Part shown: piece after piece, positions 27,277 through 42,000 of the stretch
Position numbering within the stretch: the stretch's first letter is position 1
Layout: the number at the start of each line of letters is the position of its first letter
Assembly: GCA_013365325.1 (NCBI GenBank)
Contig: JABVXV010000029.1
Span: forward strand, 62,001-126,000
Direction: 5' to 3'
From: Dipetalonema caudispina
Lineage: Eukaryota > Nematoda > Chromadorea > Rhabditida > Onchocercidae
Length of the DNA: 64,000 bases
Made by a program: the position numbers and the translations under genes
Notes under the pieces: generated by a model
Seen by the model: the letters and a program-made list of their open reading frames with translations, nothing else
What the model was told of the DNA's origin: nothing
Database searches by the model: none

Positions 27277-30200
27277 CTGTAATACACATAACATTATCAC
27301 TTTTTTCTTCTTTAAATACCTTCGTTGTTTTTAAATTTCCTGTAATTATTAGGAATTCGCCTGAATACAATTTTTACGACCCAATTTTAATTTTTTAACT
27401 TCGATTTCAGAGTTTAGCATCAATTTGATATTTCTTACATTACTACAAATTAACAGTAAATATTTTCACAACTGAGAGTTTTATCGATTAAGTTGTTGTT
27501 TTTGTTTACATTTCAACAAAGTGTATCGATCATGTTATGATACTATTAATATCACAAAGAATAATCATTAGATATTAACATATCCATGTAATTACTTGCA
27601 TTTATCATTCATCGATACTTCCTGTCAACAATATTTCTCCTATAGTTTTTTTTCTTTTCAATTGGAAACAGTTTTTTACAATGATTAAGATAAAAATATC
27701 TCAGTACCTACAGTACTACTCAACAATATTCCACATTGACTCATTACCTACTGTTATCACGAGAAGTACGGTAATCCCATACTTAAATTGAATTCTTTAA
27801 AAATGGCTTACCTTACAAACTTTCTTAAAATATCTAACTCAGTTGTTAGTAATTAGAAATTTCATTAATCTGAATTCAATAAATCTGAATCTCATGCTAA
27901 TTTGAAACCGGAAAATCAGATGAAATGCGACACGATTACCATTTAGATTATGTATTGCTCAAGTAAAATTCTCTTATGCTTCTTTTATCTTTAAGTAAAT
28001 GTTTAAAAACGAACGAATTTAGCATTTCGTCGCTGTTCTCCATTAAACTTGTAAGTTCGGGAATTTTTACTGTCGATTGTTCCATTCAATTCATATAATC
28101 TGATACTTGGTTTCATTATTCATCCTAATTCTCGATGCTAAATTAGGCTTTTGTTAGAACTTTACAATAAAGATGATAAGGCCAGAATATATTCGAAGTT
28201 TTGCAACAGCAAAATCAATATGATATTAACAAGTAGAAATTTTATGATAATCAACTTGTCAGTTAGTATTAAGAGAGTTGAGAGAACAATGTGAAACTTT
28301 TCTGATCGCAGGATTTATGATCAATTAGTCACGTGGTATGTAAAAGTTTGTTTATATAAAATAAATCATCCAAAAATTAAGTTTATATATTTAATCTAAA
28401 TGATTAATACTTAATAATGAATAATTTATGAATATTTAAATAAATGAATTAGGGAATGGTTAATGATTAGCAATAAAGTTAAAAGTAGGAAAATTGTCGA
28501 TCGATGTTAAGCTCAATATGAAGGTAAAAGGGAGAAGAGGAAGAAGAGGTGGAGAGTGGAAGGCGGGGGTGAGAGAGATAAGTCTGATTACAGCAACTGA
28601 TAAGATGAGCTAAAAGAGACGCTTTAAACTATGTATTCATAAGTGGTGAAACATTTGTTTATAGACTATTAATCTCAAAAATTCGAGAAATATCAGTGAG
28701 AATGATTTTTCCTCACTGAACAAATAAACATTTAGACAGGGTTTGACCTATGTGATTATTTTAGAATTAGTCGAAAAGTAGTCTCATAGCCAATTGTTCA
28801 AATCATCATAACAATATAGTCACGAATAAATGAACTGACAAATTAAATATTTTAATTTCACTATTAAAGCATGAATGGTATCACAAAAATCCAACTGAAA
28901 TTTTAATTTAAAAAATTTTTTTTGAAAAAAAACAAAAAACGCAATCAACAACACGATTTACTACTACGTAGTCCTTAATAATAATCACAGTCGTAATTTT
29001 TTCGATTATTTAAATGTCTTAAAATATTGTATTTACTGATATTTACTTACCGTATTGACATTACGGTTGATTGCCATAGAATTGTTATGTATCAAATTAG
29101 CAAAATTTGTTAAATGTTAAAGTTAAAGAAAAAAATTAAATGCAAAAAGAGAAACTAATCAGTAATTAGCTAAATAATTAAAGTTGCAGAAATGATATAC
29201 TACAAATAAGACCTAAATAGATGTTACGAAATCGAAGTATGACAGTAATATCAATTATCAATTGAAAATATCCGCTTATCTTATCTTATCAAATGCTACT
29301 ATCACAGTTCGAGTATATTATGTCACATTTGAAAACAGTATGGAAGCGTTTCAAATTATTTGACGAATGAAACAAATTGTTATGTCCCATCTGTTTATTA
29401 CATTTTCAGCATATTCCAACATTCTATTATTGATTTGAGTGGGTGGAATCAAAAAGCAAATTCAACAACAGATAGTTCGCATATTTAAGTATCATCCAGC
29501 AACAACCGTAACGAACAGAAACATTTCCTAACCATTACAGAAATGGTGTTTTTCGAATTTTATAGCTGAATAAATGAAATCTAACGTGGAAACAGTTTTC
29601 TAACAAATTGACAAACATCGGATAATGAATAGCATGAGGATCAAGTAACTTGATGAAATTCAGATATATTATCAATGTTTGCTGTAAATTGATGTTAAAG
29701 TGATAGTTTATAATTGAGTAAGATGATAAACTGCCAGAAAGTTAGTAAATTATCGTTTGATATGAACTGAAGCCATCGGTATCGTTTGATGTTTAACCTT
29801 TCTATTGATAATTAGTTGTCATTCATTTCGACACATTTCATAGTTATTTTAAAATTATATTTTAGGTAATGTATGGTTTTCTGTTATACTTCCTTATCGT
29901 GAAAAAAAAAAAAGTAATATTAATTTTGTATTCATATTGTTATTAGAATTTAATAGATTATGGACATTATATTGTGTATTCAGAGAAAATTATTCAAAAA
30001 TTTGATGTTTAACCTATTACTGTCATAGATGCTAAATCATTCTCTCAGATGCGATCAATACATTTCAACGTTGTAGAAAAGTTGAATAATTTTATGATAT
30101 CTATTTTTGTATCATTTTTAATGCTTCTTCAATAATCTCATCGATTTGATAAGAGAGAAATGAATATGAATGAAAGCAAAGATATTTATTTATTTCTTCT

Positions 30201-33053
30201 AATTTTGCAAACTTTTATTCAATAAGAAAGATTTGAAAATATTTGTAGTTTTAGTGAAAAAGAATTCTTTTCTAATACATTAATTATTCTTTCTTGTTAT
30301 GCTAAAATGGTTGCTAATTAATGAATTATTCTTTAAAGCATAAATTAGTAACAATTTGGCTTCTTTCATTTAAACAAAAATAAATTTATGCTGAAAATGG
30401 AAGGGAAAAAAAGAAAGTGAAGTAATAAAATGATCCGTTTGCTTAGAATAAAATTTCTTTTGGAAATTAATGTGTGAGAAAAAGTCAAAGAAGGGATTAA
30501 ACGATTCCTCTTCGTCTAAATGACATTTGAAGAGAAATTCATCAATAAAACGATCCACAACTAATATATCATTAATTGATCAACCAATTGATTTGCTTCC
30601 TAATAAAAAAGAAAAAATCTTAAAGATTAAGAAGAAGTTATAATTATTTCAATGATTCATTGCAATAAAATCAAATCATTAATTATCGATCATTTTTATT
30701 CATTTTCTTTCTAATAATAATAATCATTCTAAATGTTTAATACTTCTTATTGCTTCTACATTTTGCTCTTTTAAATAAAATATTTTATCACAGATATAGT
30801 GATATCAATGAAATGAATTGATCTTTCCAGTCTCAGTAAAATTATTCTCAACATTTTACGATTTCTATTAATATATTGAGTAAAATGATATTTCAAGAAG
30901 AGTTTAATTGATATTTTAAAATTTATATTATATTTGTTTTATATTTTCTATTATCAATAATTTGCATTAATAATATCGAAATTCCATATTTGAAACAATT
31001 TGTATCCTTTCTCAACATTCTATCCTTCCTGTACAGGAGTTTCTTATTGAATGATCACTTTACGTTACAAATATTGACCTTTTTCAAACATTCAAAGAGT
31101 GATGATTATTTTTGTTTCGTAATTTTAAAATTCATCATAATGGTTTTGCTTTTAAATAAACGAAATGATGTTTGCTATGCCACAATAGATGCTTTTAAAA
31201 ATCACGATAAGATGAGCTTCATACTTCATCATATTATATGTAATATATAAATCATAAGATGAATGATAGAAAGAATCCTTTATCTTTAAATGGATATATT
31301 GAAATTGGATGAGAGAAAATAATTTTAAAATAGATTTCTATGCCATAAAATGGCAGGAGCATTATTTGGAATGGATGTAATTAGCTCATAAATAATGATC
31401 AATAGCTAAACATTTTCATCATATTATATATGAGATATGAACAACAAATATATTCATTCATTGAATAATTATGCAAATGTACCATAGTGATGATAAAAAT
31501 ATGATATGATAAATTTTACTAAAAGTTAAAAATGTAAAAATATTAACGTTTTCAGTTATTGATGAAAGCATAATGTTGGTCATATTTAGTTTTGGGCCTT
31601 CTAAATCACGGAAAAAGTAGGATAGAAGCAAACGATGTAGCATTTTTCGTCTGCTTCATTGCTTTTGCTTTCTAACAAAAGAAAAAAGAATAGGAAGACA
31701 TATCAACTATTTCCGTTAAATTTAAATTTTGATTGATTTCTTTTGCATCATTGAATAGGCTTCAAATGAAATTCGTTTGACAAAAATATCGAGAAATACT
31801 GCTACTATTATTGCTTAAAGTTTTTAAAAAATTCAATTTCTTTCCAAAAAAAAAGAGAAATTAAAAGTAAGAAATTAGAAAAAATGATTAAAATAATCTG
31901 AATTTCAGTAAAATATTCATTTTAATGAAAAATGATATAATATTAAAACGGATCTTTCTTCAAAACATTCATTCAGTTTGATCATTCCCTCATTTACAAC
32001 ATTTTATCTGTCCACAAATTCTAGTGCCTAGCAATTTCCCATTCTTGTCTTGTCTTTTTTTGCTTGGTTCAATACAATACGATAGATGGAATAAAAATTT
32101 TCCTCATACAATAATTTATTGAAATTATTAATTGATTATATTTCATTTTATATTTTAACCTTTTGTTAATCTTTTTTATATTATCTAAAATATCAATGCA
32201 ATATTATTTTCTTTTCATTGGTACCAAATTATTAGTAAATGTTAAATACAGTTCGAAGCAAACATTTTAAAAAAAGCTTTCAAAATTTAATCACTAAATT
32301 CTTTCGATTTAATTCAAATAAATTAACATGTGGTATTTGTTGGATATTGAAGTGAATATTTCGGCAAAACAAAAAGCAAAAAAAAAAAAGTGTAAGAAAT
32401 CGCTAACATCTGGTTGAAAATTTTACTAACTGTAATATATTTTATAAATGATTTCAAGAAATACAAAAAGAAAAAAGAAAAAAAAAAAAAAAAGTATGTG
32501 CAGCTGTTAACACCATCTAATAAACGTTTCGTTATTTACTGCTTAAATTTTATTGAAAACAACAACAACTTTTCCCGTTTCTCAGTAATGTTATTAAATA
32601 CTGAAAAATATTTATTGAATAGATGAAATTTCTTAGGTAATAACATAAATGATATACTCAAATACAGTAATGAAAATTCCATTGATAAGTATATTTGTTA
32701 TAGATTGAAAATTTTAAAATTTTTTCATCACATATCATATCATTTCTTATCTCATAGCTTATTTGATATATCAATGATACAACTCTGTCATATCTATCCG
32801 ATTAGATTATTCCATTTGAGAGAATTAGCACTGTCATGGAAATGTGCAAGTTTTTCCTGAAGCTAAATGCTAAATAAATAATAAAAGATTGATGATTTTA
32901 CCGGTGAAAAAATATGATACTATTAGAATACCTGATAATTTGTAGAGTTAGTAAAATTGTTGAAAAAATAGGTCTAAACAACTATTGAATCATTTTTTCA
33001 TCACTCTTTCTTATCCTTTCAATTTAGCAAACTTTGATTTACCCAATTTTGGT
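27277..33053. other. Spacer upstream of the TRPA-like exons, no exon recognised
   Basis: The first supported TRPA exon begins in phase 2, so at least one exon lies upstream. No ankyrin-like frame (GxTPLHxAA type) was seen on the minus strand here. A minus-strand frame at 30420-30560 (DRFIDEFLFKCHLDEEESF) has some coding look but no usable donor. Confidence 0.45.
32933..33053 (+). repeat. 121-bp direct copy, left of assembly gap
   Basis: Identical by eye to 33154-33274 on the other side of the N run. It begins TGATAATTTG and ends CCAATTTTGGT. Confidence 0.95.
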
Positions 33054-33153
33054 NNNNNNNNNNNNNNNNNNNNNNNNNNNNNNNNNNNNNNNNNNNNNNN
33101 NNNNNNNNNNNNNNNNNNNNNNNNNNNNNNNNNNNNNNNNNNNNNNNNNNNNN
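33054..33153. other. Assembly gap of 100 N
   Basis: Exactly 100 N, the conventional size for a gap of unknown length. The flanking sequences are identical copies, so it is probably an unmerged contig overlap. Confidence 0.97.
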
Positions 33154-33274
33154 TGATAATTTGTAGAGTTAGTAAAATTGTTGAAAAAATAGGTCTAAAC
33201 AACTATTGAATCATTTTTTCATCACTCTTTCTTATCCTTTCAATTTAGCAAACTTTGATTTACCCAATTTTGGT
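33154..33274 (+). repeat. 121-bp direct copy, right of assembly gap
   Basis: Second copy of 32933-33053. The open frames on either side of the gap are duplicates of one another and non-coding. Confidence 0.95.
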
Positions 33275-33983
33275 ATCACAAAGTTTACTTACCATAATCA
33301 AATGATTACTGTAGGACTGGTTTTTTTTCGTCTGTATCTTTCAACAAATTTCCACATAATACTTCGTATTCTTTTTGTATGTCGCTATGATTGAGTATTT
33401 GTTTGATGAGTAAAAAAAAACCTTTTTGAGAGTAATTTTGCAAATTTTAATGTTTTTTATTGTTGGATAAATTAGCTTAGTTAGAAATTTCGTTTGTTAT
33501 TGTGGGCAAAATTAGTTTAGTTAGAAATTTCAAAAGAAATTATTTATTCACAAATAAAATAAAATAATCAATACGGATTGCCCAAATATATATTAGTATA
33601 GGAGACATACCTGTATGATATATTGTTTAATTTTATCTAAATTTGATTTCGTCGTACTTTTTTTTCTTCGCAACTATTCCAATTTTTTTTTTTTTAAATT
33701 TCTAAATTTTCAGCAATTTTCCTTTAAACCATATACATTGCTGCTAGAAAATTTTGAAAAATTCAAAGATAATTGCAAATTTCTTTCATAAGTTTTCTTA
33801 ATTAAATATCATACAGATCTGATCACAAATAAATGCATTTTTTTTTTTGCGATATATAAATCGGTTAATCATTTTTCATTTCTATGAATTAATACTAAAA
33901 AATATTATTAGATAAAAAGGAAAGAAAATGTACAGTAATCAATTAAGGGAGGAAAAAAAAAAAAAAAGGAAGAATGAATACGA

Positions 33984-34278
33984 TGATGATCGGATATGAA
34001 ATAAATACGTTATGATGATCGGATATGAAATAAATACGTATGATGATCGGATATGAAATAAATACGTTATGATGATCGGATATGAAATAAATACGTATGA
34101 TGATCGGATATGAAATAAATACGTATGATGATCGGATATGAAATAAATACGTTATGATGATCGGATATGAAATAAATACGTATGATGATCAGATATGAAA
34201 TAAATACGTTATGATGATCGGATATGAAATAAATACGTTATGATGATCGGATATGAAATAAATACGTTATGATGATCG
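33984..34278 (+). repeat. Minisatellite, about 10 copies of a 28/29-bp unit
   Basis: Unit core GATCGGATATGAAATAAATA followed by CGT(T)ATGAT. Ten copies were counted; one carries CAGATATG in place of CGGATATG. Units differ mainly by one extra T, giving 28- and 29-bp versions that alternate irregularly. Confidence 0.92.
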
Positions 34279-35570
34279 ATTGGATATGTGTATAAAAATC
34301 GATGTACCATGGAAACGTTACAAAATAATAGTGGAAAACTGCAATGGATAGGATGTATTTTGAGGAAAATTGAGTTCCAATTTAGTTTTATGTGTCTATG
34401 AATGTAATTAGAGGCAATGGAAAAGAAAGGAAGAAAGGAAGGGAGGAGGAGGAGGAGGAGGAGGAGAAGGAGGAGTTAGGTTGATACAAGAATGGCCTAT
34501 TATAGGCCTAAGTTAACCCATAAACTCCACCTATATAGGAAGAGCAAAGAAAAAAAAAAAAGAAGGGACGATAGATAATTTGAATGGATTGAACCATTCC
34601 GGAAAATCGTTCAAGTCATTGCTGATGATATATATTTATTTTACTATCATTTCAATGCAATTACATTTTCAAATTTACATTTTATATTTAGCAAATGCAC
34701 AAATGAAATAGATATATATGGCATATTTCAAAAATTTATCGTATAAGAATTAATAATTAAATCGATTGCTGGAATAAATTAATTAAATCGAAATAAAATA
34801 ATAGCCAAAAGTATATCACATTTCCTTATGAAGTTTATTGATAAAAAATTTATCCCTGTAATATGCCATATAGTTGGAGGAACAAAAAACTCATATAGTT
34901 CATTGATTAATTATTTCATTGTAATTAAAAAAAAATGAATTTATTGAGAGTAATTACTAAAAGAAGGTATATTCCGTTTTTTTTTTTTTTTTTTTTTCTC
35001 ATATTTTAAACATTTGTTTGCAACTCTTTCGTAATAGTATTTCTGGAAAAGGTTAAGTTTATGTAATGGAAATTTACGAAATAAGCAAAATTAATGATGA
35101 GAAATATTATTGAAGTTAAATGATGAGAGTTAACTGAGCCATTCAAATCGTAACTAATAAAATAAAATCTCATTGCATTCACTTGAAGTTTATGTAATTC
35201 CCTAAATTGAACAATGAAATTGGCTTAAACAAGACAATTTGCCATCGATGAAAAATTATTTCCACGATGATATTGACATTTGGCATTTTAGCAAAGAGGG
35301 ATGATGAAATTTTAGCCAAGTAAAAAAAAAAATGAGAAAAGCTTTATGAGGATGTGTTTACATTGAAATGAAATTATTAGTGGAGAGGAAAAGTGAAGAG
35401 ATAGGAATTAAATGAAATGAATAAAATAAATTAACACCTGAATGAATGTTAAGCTTTTAATGAAGCTTTCTTCTATCTTCAGATAAATGTTGCTTTTAAT
35501 GCTTACAACATTTCATACACGTAAATGACGTATTCTTCGGAATTTCTTTTTTTTTTTTTTTGGGTGATGG

Positions 35571-35650
35571 GAGGGGGAAGAGTATAATTAATTAAATTAT
35601 TCATTTCTAAGAGGGGGAAGAGTATAATTAATTAAATTATTCATTTCTAA
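35571..35650 (+). repeat. Exact 40-bp tandem duplication
   Basis: 35571-35610 is repeated without change at 35611-35650. It begins GAGGGGGAAGAG and ends CATTTCTAA. Confidence 0.9.
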
Positions 35651-38600
35651 TCATTTGTAACTGTAATTGTTTACGTTTTATACCTATTTCACTTATCATC
35701 CTATATTTTTTTTTTTTTTTTCATTTCTTAATCAATTCAGGTGAGAAAAAAAAAAGAGAAAAAATTACGTGAAAGTAATTGTATTATATGTATTTGATGC
35801 TATTTTCGAAATAAGAAGTGAAAAATTAATTGATTATGCAACCTCTTTGATAAACAAAATCGATCGGTAAAATAACATTTTCATCCAAGATGAGAGATAT
35901 AAACAAGGCAAAACGATGAGAATTTTCCCACGGGAATTTTATTTCAGAGCTAAATTGTAATGCAAATAAATGGTCCATCACTGTTGAGCATATTTATTAA
36001 ATTTCTGAATATTTCAATTTATTACAGAGTATATCATCTTTGATACATATACCACCATGTTGTAGAAGGTTTATTATTGATAAATTTTAAAAATACATTA
36101 ATTTGTTTTGAAATGATTCACATACTTTTTTCTTTTTTCTTTTTTTTTTTTTTTCTCGTTAATTTCAATAGAAGAGAAGAAGCATTAATGCGATAAAATT
36201 TCATTAATGTAATTAGCTAACAAACGTTGTTATTCGATTAAATATATCATAATGAATAGTCATTACGTTTAGGTAATATCTTACGTGAAAAAAGTATTTG
36301 TAAAATTTTTTAGTAATGATTGTTTTTAGTTTCTCTTGTGATAACAGGAAAAAAAAAATATCAAATTATTAATCTAATCAAAATGATAGCAATGTTTCTG
36401 AAACGTTACGTATATATCATTCGTCAAAAAAAAAAAAAAAACATTTGTTGAATTCACGTTGAAGAAAATGAGGTTAGTTATAAACAATAATCGAAGGTCA
36501 GTCATTTTTTTTTTTTTTTTTCGCCTATTTCCTGTTGTTGTAATTCGTTCTCTACCAATAAGACTATTCTTTTTTGATAAGTGAGAAAAATCGGATAGAT
36601 AATCAGTTGGATGGAAATGATTGGTGTGATCGTTTGTGGGCATATTTATCGTGGGAAAATAATCATTTTCTGCAAGAGGAAATGAAATAAATTGATCGAT
36701 GTTGTTATATTTGATGCATTTGGAAATGATCTGAATGTATCAATATGTGCGAGGATCGATACACTTATGAATACCTTCTACGTGGAAGAATGACGATGAT
36801 AGTTACGATTATCTTCATGTTCCGGTATTCATATTAAAAAGCTAATATGCTTATGATGACAATACCAATATGTTAATTAAAAATGCTTTATAAATATATG
36901 GAAAGCGGTAAAGCTTTAGAATGACACGGATGACAATATGTTAATTAAAAATGCTTCATAAATCGATGTTAGGAACAAGAAAAGAGAGATATACTATATG
37001 TGAAAAAATAAATTCAAATTCAAAACTTCTCAAAACTGTTTTTTTTTTCTCTCACTCTCTCTTTCTCTCTCTGAGAATTAAAAATCCATAAATGAAATGA
37101 AAATGTTTCAATCTTAGTTTAAAATTAAATAATCATAAAATTATCTCTGATGAAAGCGAACCATTCAATTCTCTTAATGTAACAGTGAAATCTACAAACA
37201 CAATATATATGTAATTAAAGATATTTCACAACGAAGGAAATTTAAATTTGAATAAATAGGAAAAATTTCAATTTGTAATTCAGTAATTTAAATTTGAATA
37301 AATAGAAAAGAACATTTGTTCTAGAACGAAATGGATAGATTGATGATAAATATCAAAGGTATGATTAACAACTTTGAATGGTAGTAATTTTGAATATTTC
37401 GAAATTTAACAAAGTAGTGATTTTGATAATTTCGAATATTTAATTTTTCGAAGAATTTTGAATATTCCAATGAAAAAGAAAAAAAAAAAAAGGGAATTTC
37501 ACCAATAATTTAGAAATAATTCCTGCTTAATTATCCAAAAATAAAAAAGAAGATAAGGAAGAATGTGTATTATATTGATAACATGAATGTTATCAGATTG
37601 ATTAAAGAAATATAATAATAACTTAATTATTATCAAAATGCACTATCAATTATAATAACCATTTCAACGGAACTAACAAAAAAAAGACACTTCCAACAAA
37701 TCGAAAAAATATACAGAATTAAAACAAAGTAATTTTTAATAAAATTTTGAAATTTTTCACAAAAAAAAAAAAAAGGAAAATCAAATTAGAGAAAATATTA
37801 ATTATTACTGGATATTATAAATTTTTATGTAATAAGCGATAAATAATCGATGTTAACAAAAAGTTGACACATATATAAATATTGAAATAGGGATGATAAT
37901 AGATGAATGATTGATTGATTGGTAGATATATAACAACAATTGTTAGGTATACGATAGATGATAATTGTTTACCCATGGATATTGTATGTATGGTATTGTT
38001 GAACTGGAACGTTAAAATACATCAAAACTATCTTGATCATTTCATTTCCTGTCTGCTGCTCTATCTCATATTGTTATAATGGTTCATCGAATTCAAATAC
38101 AATGAACTTTATTGTTTGTTATTGGCAATTCATAATGGCAATTGTAAACAATAATGCGCTATTTGATTTCAATTCTCTGTTGACCATTTGCAAATGTAAA
38201 AAGCGGAAGCTGATCAAACACATACACCAATCAATCAATCATTCTTCAAATCAACCACTCTTCTCGTTTAAATGTTATTTTTTATCTTTTCTAATTTTGA
38301 ATTATTTCTATAAATGATTATGAATGATTTAATGATTAAGGATTAATTGATATACAACAGTAAAATTCTCGAAATGTAGCAATTTGCGGGAAACTCAAAG
38401 CATCCGATCAATACTTCAACAATTATTTTGTTGATATTATAAATAATTGCATGTGCCATTGCATGCAAATGCATAAATTCAAAGATAGATTTGTTGGCTG
38501 TGAAATTGAGCTTCATCCACCACAAAACTTATTGCTCCCTTACTTCACATTATTACCGCCTGAGTTAACAAATACATTTCGGGAAAGAAAACTACAAAAA

Positions 38601-39002
38601 AAAAGAAAAAAAAAAATAAAGGAAATACTATTCCCGCAGTGATCAACTACGTAAGATGTGCAATTTTGAAAAGTATTCTAAAAGTGGCCTGATCCTACAT
38701 TCAATTCCTCCGATACTAATAGGACAAGAATCACAAATAAAATACTGTGATTTCCAATGTAAAGTATGAAAAAATATTATCGTTATTCAAAATTTGGTAG
38801 TAAATGGATATGAAAAAAGAAGTGATGAACATATTGAAAAGTGTCAAGCACAACGAGAAAATTACTTATTCCTGATAGATCTTGGTTACTCTATCTCTCG
38901 TAACCCCTTGTTCCTGCTACTTTTCTTGATTAGATTAAACTGTAAAAAAAAATATTGATTTGCGCATTTATTTGAATGAATTTATTAACAACAACAAGAT
39001 AC

Positions 39003-42000
39003 TTATTTTTCTTCATCAGATTCATCTTCCAATACGCTCTTATCCAGTGGTTTGATTATTCTACCCGCCTGAAAAAGAAAATGAAACATCACGGAATTCC
39101 AAGTTATGTGCCAAATATATGTCAAAAAGTAAACAAGAAAGAGAAATGAGCATAAATATACCTTTGTTAAAATCTGTGGCTGAATAAGCTTCATATGAAT
39201 CCTCTGTGGATTCCATTCCTTTCCTAACGGTTGCCGTATCACAGCTTCATAATCCTCAACGGTCGTATAAGGGAATGGTATCTAAAAGAGTATTATCCAT
39301 CTATTGTCAAAATTCAATTACAGATACTTTGCATAAACATGAAAACAGGGAAAAATTAGTACTGTTAAATATTGATCCTAGTTGCTGTGCTAATTAGAAT
39401 GAGGAAGTTTATAAAAGACCCATAAAAATTTTGAAAATTCAGCAGCATTATTTGTAACGTTATCTGTGACTATATTCATTTCCAGAAGACTAGTAAATTA
39501 ACGTAGCATGTCAATCAAGATTTTAAGAATCTCTTTTTTTTGCACACCAACATTAGCCATCTTATTCTTCCTTCTGCAAGGAGTTTTTTATTATAACTAT
39601 TGTTTTCTAACTTAAAAAACAACGGCCGTCAATATAAAAACTGTTATGGTTGAAAAGTCAAAGTAAATCATTCTTTGGAAATTATAACATCTTTCACTTA
39701 TTCAACTGCGAACAAAAGCTTTTACCGATTTCAGTTGGATTTTTTCAATAGATTGATCCACTTTTTCCGATATAATCAAACCTGTTTTTCCAGCATCTTT
39801 TCTCTTCTTTTTTGGCACTTTGATTAAAAATCTGGAAATTGCTATATCAATATTTAGTTATTAAGTATGAAGTGTTGTGGTATCGAAGAGATAAATAATA
39901 AAAGTAAACTGTAATATCTGAGCAGTCTAGGATTTCGCAGAAATCTCACCTATCCTTTTTCCTGTCAGTTATTCCCGGTCCCGTCCACGAACCCCATCCT
40001 TGAAGAGTTAGATCAATATCTTTTGGGTTTTCTGCTTCTTCCACAGCTTCCTTTTCAGCTTCGAAATCACCGATAACATCAACATCTTCGAACGCCTTGG
40101 CTATGATTTCTTCCTGACTCTCTGCTTGCTCTAATAAAAATAAACAATGTTTTGTAACTGATCTGATCTTCAAACACAACTATTTTTACAGTTGTCAGTG
40201 CTCTTCATTGATTAAATATTGAAAGTTAATTAAAACAATAGAATAACCAAAAATTAAGGATTTACCAGCAGTATCTTCCAAAGTCTCAACAAAGTCAGCC
40301 GAAACTTGCGGCAATGCCATCGTTTCAACCTGCAGAAAATGCCTTGGATCCAAAGAAATATCCGTGACCGCTTTCTCTGTTTTTGCAGCGATTTCCTTCT
40401 TTTCTTCTGCAAACACAATAACAAAATTCTTCAATAAAAAGCAATCCGTATCATAAATATTATCAAAAAAACTTACTTTGTTGGCGGATCACTGCAGGCT
40501 CGGTGCTAGACGATAAAAGATTTCGACTACGATTATTTCTTTCGTCCTCTAATTTCAGAAGTTCACATTTCTAAAAAGTACAATATTTTCAATAGATAAT
40601 AGATTGTTGTACATTTTGCTCACTTGTTTGTTTCGAAACCTTTACCGCTTGTTGCCTCAACAAATCAAAGCAATAAGTACTATCAAGACTAGAAAAGTAC
40701 CGGATAATATATAAATTCATTCCCGATTACATTGAACAGAAAATTTACAGACAGCATTTTTATAAACAAGCACTATTGAAGTATGACTTCAATAGGGGCA
40801 GTATTAAGGAAAAAAAGCTGCCACAAAACATCTGAGAAAGTTACCTTAAAAATAAACAAAATTCGGCCAACATTTTGTTGACGAGAACAAATCAAATACA
40901 GAAAAGAATTATATGCGTACCTTTAAAACATTATCAGTGAGTTCCTTCTCAGCTTTGTCGAATAACTGATCGATATCCAAGTCCTTTACATTTGTATTTT
41001 TTTTCTAAAATCATCACGATTTTTTGTTCCGTATTCTAATCAATACATCCAACGTTTTTCTCATTAAATATATATATATATATATATATATACTTCAACA
41101 AAATTAAAATTTAGTTTTGGAAAATCCGAAACTGTCCACATTTAATGTACACTTCTAGGAAAAAAGACAAGATAAACGCACTTTGTTCTTCATTTTCTTC
41201 GAACTTTTCTTCTTTTTCAAAATTTTGAGGTCTTTTTTGGACTGTTCATCAGCTCTCTTCTCAGAAGAGCATTGTTCAGAGTTTTCTGAGACATCTTGCT
41301 GATGCGAAAGTCTATCCGACTGCTCTTCATTGCTTACCGCTTCTTCTGGTCCCCATTCCATTTCTATAGTTTTTTCATTGCAAACCCCCGAATCGTCGGT
41401 TGCATCAGTGCTCTTAAACACATATATATATATATATATGGATGAAATAGAAAGACTTTGATTTCGAGTAATGGAATTTTCACAATTACCAACTTATAAA
41501 AATAAGTTTCAAATTAAAAACATACCATCTCATGTCTTTGGTGAGATATTGATACAGCATCCGTGGCCCGTAATGCGCTACTTTTAAGAATTTCCCGTTC
41601 TCGTCCTCTCATTTCGCGAAGCTTGGCCTTTAGCTCTGGCTTGGTGGACCTTCTTTTCTGTTCTTCTTGTTCCAACAATTCGGCTGCTTTCTGCAATTTG
41701 AAAAATCGAAAGACTTAGTCATTTTCTTCCAAAATTGACCTTCAAGATATTAAGAAAAAGCTCTTACTTCAAGCATACTGGTGCTGGTCAATTTTACTGC
41801 ATCTATATTTTCTGATTCGGAATCGGAATCCGAATCCTTTTCACGACCATGTTTTTCGGCCAGTTCTCTTCCCAACCTTATTTGCTCTTCGTATTTTTTT
41901 TTGAAATCCTTATTTTTATTCGCATATCTTGATAACTGTTGGATACCTTTTCCACCGTTGCGATGCTTCAAGGTAGCTCGTTCCTATAACATTGAACATT

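Larger units (their letters stand above)
33275..39002. other. Non-coding spacer between gap and UTP14 3' end
   Basis: No supported gene. It contains a minisatellite, a GGA run at 34441-34477, a 40-bp tandem duplication, a 30-bp duplication with one mismatch (36866-36895 and 36934-36963), and many poly-A/T runs. A plus-strand frame at 38451-38642 (FVGCEIELHPPQNLLLPYF) is the only one with faint coding look; it lacks splice support. Confidence 0.5.

Noticed and set aside
27296..27345. Possible 41-nt exon just upstream of the first TRPA exon
   Set aside because: It has usable AG and GT signals, but none of its frames gives the phase-2 end that the exon at 27276 requires.
30370..30558. Minus-strand frame (DRFIDEFLFKCHLDEEESF) considered as an upstream TRPA exon
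   Set aside because: No ankyrin motif and no GT donor before the stop; phase cannot be joined.
32985..33209. Open frames running through the N gap
   Set aside because: Artefacts of translating N; the two flanks are copies of the same non-coding sequence.
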